Below, in pieces: positions 1 through 7,786 of a DNA stretch of 64,000 bases. The notes beneath the pieces were generated by a model. That model had not been told where the DNA came from. It saw only the letters and a list, made by a program, of their open reading frames with translations, and did not search any database. A program made the position numbers and the translations under genes. Position 1 is the stretch's first letter; every line of letters begins with the position of its first letter. Source of the DNA: Adiantum capillus-veneris. Its lineage: Eukaryota > Streptophyta > Polypodiopsida > Polypodiales > Pteridaceae. The stretch lies in assembly GCA_014529385.2 (NCBI GenBank), contig CM043960.1, positions 23,622,396-23,686,395 of the forward strand, written 5' to 3'.

Positions 1-72
1 CAAAAGTTAAACTGAGAGTATTAATAAGTGAAATGACAAATCAAATGCAGTTGAGATGTGAAGAATACTTAC

Positions 73-455
73 AATTGCAACGTGGTTTTTTGATGTATAT
101 CTGACACATTTCCACCGTTTGCTATCACGTCTAGATGGGTAAATACATGCTGAACAATAAATTCCTTTACAAATCTTTTGCCGATTTTAACTTTGAAATC
201 CAATACTCTGGCCTTCCATGCTGAGCGGTAAACATTGATAGCACTAGACCTCTTGGCTCTTCTTGGTTGCATTAGGACCCATGAACCTTTGTTTATCCTT
301 TGTCCAACCCATTGGTTCTCTGCACTTATTGAAGTTGATATTGTAATTGATGATATGCTACTACTTGGCCTTCTAGGCACAATGCAGGTGTTGCTAGTTG
401 ATGTGAGAGACCATAAACACCTAGAGCTTCTTGGGCGGGAAGACGTGGAAGCCAT
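73..455 (-). CDS. First exon of a probable nuclear gene, product not recognised
   Basis: An open frame starts at an ATG at 455 and runs left to a strong splice donor (GTAAGTATT on the minus strand, GT at 72-71), so the exon probably ends at 73 and the gene continues beyond the window. Read straight through, the frame would stop two codons later. The first 45 or so residues are rich in Ser, Arg and Thr and nearly free of acidic residues, as in a plastid or mitochondrial transit peptide. The rest is basic and not low-complexity (for example RINKGSWVLMQPRRAK). I recognise no domain and assign no function. It has no resemblance to the retroelement proteins in the window, and a TATA box lies about 310 bp upstream. 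This is the only plausible host gene here, and a partial one. Confidence 0.5.
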
Positions 456-767
456 AGCTCTGAGAGAAAAGCTTTAGTGGAGGGAGATTCACTTTGAAAG
501 CATCCTAATGGAGGGAAAGTGTTTTACAATTCCAATATCTTGTGCGGGCTTAATGGCCACCCTCCAGTACATTAATGACCATAAGAGAATATCAGCAGTG
601 GGACCACACATGCACCTAACAACTTGGTAAAAGCAAAGAAGTTACGATTCCACAATCCTAGATTCGTGAAAGTTTTTAAAATATTTTCCTATTTCATGAG
701 TCTTTCCACGTATTTTCCTACGTAACATAGCCCTCAAGCTCATTGGACGCGCTCTATTTTCTCTCTC

Positions 768-774
768 TTTTATA
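768..774 (-). promoter_or_regulatory. Putative TATA box of the left-edge gene
   Basis: TATAAAA on the minus strand, followed by a GA-rich stretch. It lies about 313 bp upstream of the ATG at 455, leaving 456-767 as a possible 5' leader with no other recognised feature. It sits only about 34 bp from the broken end of element A at 808, so the core promoter abuts transposon DNA. Position and motif only; no transcript evidence. Confidence 0.35.
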
Positions 775-807
775 TGGCCCTCCAAATGACCTCCGAAATT
801 TCCTAAT

Positions 808-1410
808 GTTGCATCCTTTGATTGTCGTTATTCCTACGGTCAATGCTTGACTTGTTGCTTTCTTGTATGTGGAACAACTGAATGCATTCACTCTAGCTCC
901 TGTGTCTACCAAAGCATTGGTGCTATGATTGTTGAGTTGTACTTTGATGCGCAGATCCATTCCATCTAACCAGTCATCATCTATTGAAACTGCATCTTTA
1001 GGTAATTCCCATGGTCGAACATCTAGTCTTAAAGTGTTGATGGGAATCGGTATCTGTTGATTCTTGAGAACAGCCTTACGCTTGAGTACCTGAAGTCTAG
1101 CTTCCTCTTGGGCTTCATCAATAACCTGCTGTTGCTTGATCTTCTTTTGTTTGGCTGCATGCATTCTCTCTAGCAATTCATTGTTTAGTGGCAAATTGTA
1201 TTTCTTTAAACGACATCCACTAATCCAATTAGCCATTGGTTCACCATCTATGGTTGACAATTTTACTGCTCCACTTGGAGATACATCTTCAATGATAAAT
1301 GGTCCATTTCCCTTTTTCTTAAACTTGGGAATGTGTTGCTTAACGGAATAGACTAGAACTAAGTCCCCTTTCTTGAAAATTTTGGTGATTAAGTGGGAGT
1401 CAAAAAACAA
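808..1410 (-). pseudogene. Element A integrase C-terminus joined to a second retropepsin-like domain (truncated)
   Basis: The frame first gives an integrase C-terminal region (KKGDLVLVYSVKQ, then GPFIIEDVSPSGAVKL, then an NWISGCRLKKYNLPL segment). A charged linker of about 60 residues follows (KQKKIKQQQVIDEAQEEARL). After it comes ALVDTGARVNAFSCSTYKKA, which has the Asp-Thr-Gly-Ala signature of retropepsins, with the Asp codon at 904-906. The regular protease of this element lies upstream of RT at 14357-15065, so this is an additional domain at the end of pol. Homology to B stops at 808, removing the second half of the fold. The last 18 or so codons of the open frame, to 754, are flanking DNA. 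No frame break separates the integrase C-terminus from the DTGA motif. Confidence 0.75.
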
Positions 1411-1952
1411 TTTTTGTTTCCTCTTTTGTGATAGATATGAGCTACAGCAGTTAGCCTTTGCTTGTCTAGATTTTCCAAATCTTCTAGTCTTTCTGACAAT
1501 TCATGTCCAGTCCACTCAAGAGTTTGTGCTACCCTTAAGGTCGACAATAGAAATTCTATTGGCAATATGGCATTAAGACCATAAACAAGGTTAAAGGGTG
1601 TAGCATTTAAAGCCGTTTTGAATGAAACTTGATAAGCCCATAGAGCAGCATGGAGATTCATTTCCCAGTCTGTCCTTCCTGAACTAACCACTTTGGTTAG
1701 TACCGAGCTAAGAATTTTATTCGTATACTCAGCTTGTCCGTTTTCTTGTGGGTGATAGGGAGCTGATTTATTATGGATAACCATAAACTCATTAAGCAAA
1801 TACTCTATTACCTCGTTGAGGAAATGAGTTCCTCGATCACTGACAATCTCTATTGGCAGCCCATACCTTACGAATACATACTCATATAAGAATGCAGCAG
1901 TGGTTCCGGCATCATTCCTTTGAGTCGCTTTAGCCTCGGCCCATTTGGTCAA
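1389..1952 (-). pseudogene. Element A integrase catalytic core
   Basis: Retroviral-type integrase core that inserts element cDNA into chromosomes. The frame shows TKWAEAKATQ, the second catalytic Asp in GLPIEIVSDRGTHF, and the catalytic Glu in YHPQENGQAEYTNK. The first Asp (in ATDYLTKW) is encoded just upstream in the same frame. The core is separated from the preceding zinc module by a frame break near 1960-1980 that is identical in element B. A second frameshift near 1400 separates it from the C-terminal region. It cannot be translated as one protein, although all three catalytic acids survive. Confidence 0.8.
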
Positions 1953-1963
1953 ATAGTCCGTAG

Positions 1964-2311
1964 CTACAATGATATATTGAGCTTGGTTCTATAAGCAGGT
2001 GGCTGTATCGGTCCAACAAAATCTATACCCCATTTTGCAAAGTCTCTAGTCCCCATCATTGGTCTTAAGGGCATGCCGTCTACTCGTGTTGGCATTTTTG
2101 CTCGTTGACAAGCATCACACCTTCGACCATATTCTTTGGCATCTGCAAAAAGTGTTGGCCGCCATATGCCTTCCATCAAGATTGCTCTTGTGGTGGTCTC
2201 ACTAGAAAAGTGACCTCCAGCTAATCCAGCATGTGCTTGTTCTATAATCGGAATATACTCGTTTTCATTTGCACAAAGACGCAAATGTTGATCCTTACCT
2301 CTCCAATACAA
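1964..2311 (-). pseudogene. Element A second integrase H2C2 zinc module
   Basis: The frame encodes an integrase N-terminal zinc-binding module: His-x6-His in QAHAGLAGGHFSSETT, then Cys-x2-Cys in GRRCDACQRAK, followed by the start of the core (KWGIDFVGPIQPPAYRT). This is a canonical position for the module, immediately before the catalytic core. A complete second copy of the same motif lies upstream at about 2490-2620, so the element has two in series. The frame ends in a stop produced by the break that A and B share. Confidence 0.8.
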
Positions 2312-2373
2312 TTGGTTTCCAATGAGAGCATAGTCTCTTGCTTCCGTTTCAATTGCTCTTTGACGACGTTAAC

Positions 2374-3084
2374 TCATATCCTCAGGAAATGTTCGACTTG
2401 ATAAGTAAGTAACCAGATAGTTACTCCATTTAGGAGAATAGGTGACATTTGAAACAATGTTACATGAGGAATGGGTTGTTGTTTCTGACATTGAGGGCAA
2501 TATCTTATAAAAGATCGAACATCTCTCCTCATAGTCAGCCAAAATACTCCAAGTCTTAAGATTAGTTGCATAGTTTGGTCTTCCGCAAAGTGAAGTCCTA
2601 CTATGGTAACATGTGCTTGACTTAGGTATTGATCCTTTTCTTCAGGGTTAATGCATAAAAGCAATATCCCGTCTCGATTTCTTTCATATAGCCTCCCAAC
2701 TAGTAATTGATACATAGTCGATTGCTCAATTAAGTCAACTGTGATAGGAAGTGGTGAATCCACTTGAGATATTGTCATCAATGACACAATTTTTTCAGAC
2801 CATCTAGGTATCATTTCCACGGAGAACAAATAGGCATTTGATAGATCATCATCTACCCCTTTAGGTGATTCCCCTGAAACAATCCTGGACAAATGATTTG
2901 ATCGTTGATGTGTAGTGCCTTTTTTTACAACCACAGTGAAATCAAATTCGAGAAGAATGATGAACCATCTCACTATTCTTCCTATGATACATGGCTTGTT
3001 GACCAAATATAACAAATCTTGGTGGTCCACAAAGACCACAAACTTGTTGGCCAATAGGTAATGTCTATGCTTTTTTAACATCAT
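2374..3084 (-). pseudogene. Element A RNase H C-terminal half and first integrase H2C2 module
   Basis: The start of the frame matches the end of a Ty3/gypsy RNase H (KFVVFVDHQDLLYLVNK, then EFDFTVVVKKGTTHQR, then the NHLSRI that normally reads ADxLSR). After a linker comes a full H2C2 module: His-x6-His in AHVTIVGLHF and Cys-x2-Cys in IRYCPQCQKQQ. Normally the core follows directly. Here another 60 or so residues and a second H2C2 module come first. A frame break at the low-coordinate end separates it from the second module. Confidence 0.8.
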
Positions 3085-3100
3085 AGACCATTCCTAGTCC

Positions 3101-4098
3101 TTATCTTTCAGTGGTGGTGTAATTCTTTTCTGCCATATTCAATTGTCGGCTTGCATAAGAAATAGGAAAGTCAGTTTTCCCATCCCCTGGTTGGGCTAGT
3201 ATACAACCAATAGCAAAGTTTGAAGCATCTACATGTACGTGGAATACCTTATCCCAATCGGGTGCTTTCAATATTGGAGCTGAGGTGAGAGCTTGCTTAA
3301 GCTTCATGAACAATTCTTCACATGCCTCGGTCCATTCAAAGTGCGTAATCAAGCTATACATGGGTTTTGCAATTATAGCATACATGTAGATGAACCGTCG
3401 GTAATATCCACAATGTCCCATGAAGGCTTGTACCAGTAGCTATGCCATTTTTAGACACTATGTGTCCAAGAATTTTCCCTTGTCTCCCCATGAATGTGCA
3501 CTTTTTGGGTTTAAGAAAATCATGTAAAGTCTACATTTCTCGAATACCTTTTTGGGGTGTTCAAAATGATCAGCTCGGATTGACGAATGTACACATACAT
3601 CATTGATGTATACTTCCAAGAATTTCCAAAGATACTCTTTGAAAGCATGGCTCATCAATCTCTGAAATGTGGCTGGAGCATTAGTTAACCCAAACAGCGT
3701 AACCCGATAGGAAAATATACCCCATTCTGTTGCAAAAGCAGTTTTGTGCTGATCTTTTGGGTCAACCAAAAGTTGATTGTATCCCAAAAAGCCATCTAGG
3801 AAGCTCTAAGCTTCTTTTCTTGCCACTCATTCTAAAACATGCTCAGTTATCGGAAGAGGAACATTGTCTCTAATGGTAGCTGCATTCACTTTTTTGAGAT
3901 TAACGCACACTCGTAATTTCCCATTCTTCTTAGATACTACCACAATTGGGGACACCCAATCAGTGTGTTCAATTTTGTAAATGAATTCAGTTTCCTTTAG
4001 TTTTTCAATTTCTTCTTTGATCTTCTTGGCAAATGTTTTGTTATAAGTGTATGGTCTTTGTCTACTTGGTTTCGCATCATCTCTCATGGGTATGGTAT
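3101..4098 (-). pseudogene. Element A reverse transcriptase (after the G insertion) and RNase H start
   Basis: Three frame segments together give most of a Ty3/gypsy RT: EHTDWVSPIVVVSKKNGKLR, then WGIFSYRVTLFGLTNAPATF, then CGYYRRFIYMYAIIAKPMYS, followed by the RNase H start FHVHVDASNFAIGCILAQ. The catalytic pair is damaged: where family members have YxDD this copy reads VYINDVCVHS, so one Asp is replaced. Stops and frameshifts occur near 3425-3455 and 3790-3825. The sequence begins right at the left LTR of G; the missing N-terminal portion continues at 13417-13775 on the other side of G. Confidence 0.85.
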
Positions 4099-4925
4099 TG
4101 ATGGGGGCTTTTCACAAGCCAAGCTCCCATACTACTCTTCTCTCGTCCCCACCCCATGAAAACCCCCTCTTAGGGAGGGAGTGATAAAAGACATTGGAAA
4201 AAGTAAGAAAAAAATAAAGTATGATTATGTAAATATATGAGAAAGGTAAAATAGGCCACCTCATGCCTGCGGGGCAGCCCATCCCCACCTTGCCTCCTTT
4301 TTCTTCACTATTACCCCGCCGTGTGTCCCTTTTCCTCTCCTCCACTCAAAAGGTCAACCCCCTCTCTCTTCCCCTTATCCTTTCTCCTTTCTCTCTCCCC
4401 TCAAGCTACCCCACCTCTCACCAATAATGCATTCTAAATCACCAATAATGCACCCTAACTCACATGCAACTTACCCTATCTTCCAAAATAGTATACCCCA
4501 CCCCCCCTTTATCTCTCCTATCATATCCCATGACCCAAATACTCCCCCCTCTCTCTAAAGGGCGCCATGTCTCTTGTCTTGTAGCTAAATAACCTCCCCC
4601 ACACTCACACACACTCAGTTTCACTAAAAAAGGTGCCCACAGACCCATCCCCACCCGGTGGTTACCTGATTTTTCTTGTGTTCACACACATCTGCACACA
4701 GATTCACCTCTGAACACACTCCTCTCTCTCCCCTCTTGTAATTACTTTATTCTCCATGTCACCTCTCACTTTTTTTCATCTCTCTCTCTTAGTCTCTCTC
4801 TCATGAGACTGTTGTTCTGACACATATACACATAGCCAGACAAGTGGGGCCCACAGTCACATGACCTATGTAGATAATGATTTCTTCATTTCTAAATTCT
4901 AGAATTTCTCCCCCCCCTCCTCCCC

Positions 4926-4933
4926 TATATAAA
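4926..4933 (+). promoter_or_regulatory. TATA box in the element G 5' LTR
   Basis: TATATAAA in the U3-like part of the LTR, about 360 bp upstream of the polyadenylation signal, suitably placed for element transcription. The matching place in the 3' LTR reads TATATTAA, so that copy has lost the consensus. Confidence 0.6.
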
Positions 4934-5001
4934 GAGGGGTCACCATCACACAAAACACACAACATCACCAAAGAACACACTATGCACTGTGTGTGCCTAG
5001 T

Positions 5002-5002
<1 letters not shown>

Positions 5003-5070
<68 letters not shown>
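5003..5070. repeat. (CA)n microsatellite in the element G 5' LTR
   Basis: 34 CA units followed by CACCAT/CACCATCAC triplets. The other LTR holds 25 units at the same place (12735-12784). Both copies descend from one template, so the difference arose after insertion or by slippage during reverse transcription. Confidence 0.95.
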
Positions 5071-5071
<1 letters not shown>

Positions 5072-5285
5072 CACCATCACCATCACCGCAATCACCATGC
5101 TTGTCTTGAGCATGACCTCTACACCCTTGGCTATGGAAGATGAAGGGCAACTAAATGAAGGATGATGGCCATAATCCTCGTGCGAGTCTTCGCCATCAAC
5201 TCCCACCTATCCGCCATGTGCTCTACCACTCTCTCCCTTCTCATTCCCCTACCCTATGCTCCCCATTTCATTGCCTTATTCTCTA

Positions 5286-5291
5286 AATAAA
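5286..5291 (+). terminator. Polyadenylation signal in the element G LTR
   Basis: AATAAA followed by a GT-rich stretch (TTGAGGTTTTGTGAGTATG). The same signal is at 13002-13007 in the 3' LTR, where it would end the element transcript. Confidence 0.5.
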
Positions 5292-5697
5292 GCTTGAGGT
5301 TTTGTGAGTATGTTTTCTTGCAATGTTTTGCCCATGTGAGGTGTGCGGAATCGCCACCTAGTCTTGTGTTTTGGAGTGAGCTTGTGTATGTGTGAAGGGT
5401 GTGCGGATTCTCCATCCTTTTGTGGTGCCTAAGTACTAAGCCGCTATACCCCCTCCCTCACTCTCTCTCTCTCTCTCTCTCTCACTTGATCTCATTCCCT
5501 TTCCTCTTCATCATTACTCCCAAGCATCCATCTCTCTTGGATGAAAACTTTGTTATGGTGGTGTGTTGTTTGCGTCCTAGCCGCTGAAGCTAGGTGGTGC
5601 CCCCTGTTTGCTTTACCATGACAGGCTCGAGGCGCGCCATTCGGTCCCCGGTGTTTTAGAGGCCGTCGGGGTTCGGGGTTGGCTTTGCTCCCGTCAT

Positions 5698-5715
5698 TTG
5701 GTGCCCCCACTGAGG
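5698..5715 (+). other. Primer-binding site of element G
   Basis: TTGGTGCCCCCACTGAGG begins one base after the LTR, as expected for priming of minus-strand DNA by the 3' end of a host tRNA. I cannot name the tRNA with certainty from the sequence. Confidence 0.55.
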
Positions 5716-6554
5716 ATCTTTTCATGAAACCCTTCAGTTTACAAGACTGAAACCCTTAAACTATTGTGAATGGATGAATGGCTAGCAGGATTTGCTAATT
5801 GGACGACAGAAGAAGAAGAGCTCCAAGCACAACTAGACGAACTCTGCATCTCCATCGAAGCTCGAGTGCCAGGCGTAACGGTAATCGATTTGCAGTGGGA
5901 GAGTCAACCAACACGCCAAACCCAGTGGATATACATAGGCCAAGTGCCAAGAAGAAGAAGGAGAAGGTCGAAACCATGTCCGCAACCTACAACCAACCCA
6001 CAACAACAAAATGGAAGGAGCTCTACACAATAGAGAATCAACACTATTCTACTTTGAGAATCGGGTAACTCAAGTCACCGAGGTAATTATCACTGTCAGT
6101 TTTCAAGTCGCACCTGATGCTGTAGCACAGATAACGGAAGCATTGGCTCACACTCTCACTAGAGAAACTAGGGATCTACTGAGTTTGTTTCAGGAAAGAA
6201 CACCACCCTCTCCCACAAGCTTGGACAGTGACTAAGCACCTCTAAGCTTCACATGAATCAGTACAACCTACCTCAAGACAGATCACACATACCAACACGT
6301 GTATGCTCAATCAAGGTAATACTGGATTTGAAGGCTCACTACCAGCACGTCATTGACACCATGTTGGGTGGGGAGCGGTTTTTGGAGGTTCTGGCATCAG
6401 ATCAACCATTTGTCTTACCTTTGGTACAAGGCAATGTACCATTTGAAGTTTTAATCTATGTCCTAGTATAAGAGGGTATACACGCCTCCTTGTAAAGAAG
6501 AAAAAAACTTTTGCAAGTTAAGCAGTGTGTCTTTCTAGCTCTCTCTCAGTAATC
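5716..6554 (+). other. Element G leader between primer site and gag
   Basis: About 840 bp with only short overlapping frames, the longest being 87-89 codons at 5770-6068 and 74 codons at 6011-6235. They share no recognisable domain and overlap one another in different frames, so I treat this as untranslated leader or decayed leader sequence. The stretch 6011-6235 has an amphipathic look (QVAPDAVAQITEALAHTL) and could be the remains of a small leader protein. I see nothing else here. Confidence 0.5.
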
Positions 6555-7762
6555 ATGGCAAGTGTAGCATTTCCAACATTTAAAGGAAAGAAGGGGGAGG
6601 ATTTGGTAACAGACTTCCTAGATGACTTTGAAGTAGCATGTGTAGTGAGCAACAAAGATACGGATGAATCCCGGGTTAGAATCTTTAAGCCTCTCATGAA
6701 GATAGAAGCTAGATCATGGTACAATGCACTTCCACAAGCAACCAAGGATGACTGGGAACCCTTAAAAACCGCTTTTAAGAGGCGCTTTGGGGGAGGTACC
6801 ACTTCAGAAAAGTTGTGGGACAAGTTGAGAGACTTGAAGCAGGAGGGTCTTTTAGAATATGCCACCTATGAGTCCAAATTTGTGGATTTGTGGGAACGGT
6901 GGGTTGAGTCACTGGCTAGGGGGAAAGCTGCACCCGATTTTCTAAAAAAATATCGGTTCACGCATGGCTTATGGCCGCTTCTCAAGGAGAAGGTGAAAGG
7001 TAGATTCCCGGCTACGTACGAGTTAGCCGTTGAGATTGCTCGCCTTAAAGACAAGAAGCTGCGAATGAAATCCAAAGAAACCGAGTCAACAGAATCAGGA
7101 ACATCGCGTCGACCAACAACTACGACAACCACCATTCCACCACCACCACCGGCTCTTGGGGTAAGAGATGAACAGCAAGATATGTTGGCCCATATTACTG
7201 ACCAACTACAGAATTTGTCTGTCCACTTAATACAACAAGGGAGGAGTCAAGAAAGAGATCAAGACCCTGGAAGAGCACGACGACAAAACAGGGAGTATCA
7301 TTGCTACAACTGCGGAGAAGACGGTCACGGTACTACTGTCCCAAACCACGACAAAACTATAATAGAGGAGGTAGGAGGAACCAATTGTCACCCCCTAGAG
7401 AAAGAACGCCCCCACCCCGAGCACCACCCCCACCAACACAAATTCTACGTCCACCCCAGACACCACTACAAGCATCCATCCCACCTCTTCCACCAGCCCC
7501 ACCACCTGATCGCCCTGTAAACATCATAAGGCTAGAAGAGAAAGGAAAAGCCATAGTAGTGGATCCACCCAGAGCAAAGGAGAGGGACAAGGATAAGGAG
7601 AAGGTAACCTTTTTAGAACCACTTGAAGCCATGACTGTGAAAAGAGCTAGGAGGGAGAAAGCTACACAATCAGATGATGAGAGAAGCATGAGAGGAGAAA
7701 CTAGCAAGAGGCCATCCAGGCCACGACGGAAATTGGGCATCACCGACTTCCAGCTAGGGTAA
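6555..7762 (+). pseudogene. gag: Element G gag (capsid/nucleocapsid) with a frameshift in the zinc knuckle
   Basis: The ATG at 6555 (MASVAFPTFKGKKGEDLV) is the natural start; the frame also runs upstream to a GTG. A retrotransposon gag/capsid region follows (IKMEARSWYNALP-like core, LWDKLRDLKQEGLLEYATYE), then a Pro-rich linker and a CCHC knuckle. The knuckle begins in one frame (CYNCGEDGHG, near 7307-7336) and its final Cys is found only in the other frame (RYYCPKP), so a small indel around 7328-7334 splits it. The second frame continues through a Pro-rich and charged tail to a stop at 7760-7762, just before pol. Gag particles would lack a complete nucleocapsid. Confidence 0.8.
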
Positions 7763-7786
7763 AGTTCTAAGCCCTATGATCTAACA

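Larger units (their letters stand above)
4099..5696 (+). repeat. Element G 5' LTR
   Basis: Starts TGATGGGGGC and ends CCCGTCA. Contains a TATA box (4926-4933), a (CA)n run, a polyadenylation signal (5286-5291) and a CT microsatellite around 5459-5483. It is near-identical to 11835-13416 apart from scattered substitutions and microsatellite lengths. Short frames of poly-Thr/His or poly-Cys/Val in the CA run are not genes. Confidence 0.93.

Noticed and set aside
4801-5206. Open frames of poly-Cys/Val and poly-Thr/His across the CA repeat
   Set aside because: Frames forced by a dinucleotide repeat in all phases, inside an LTR; no conserved protein.
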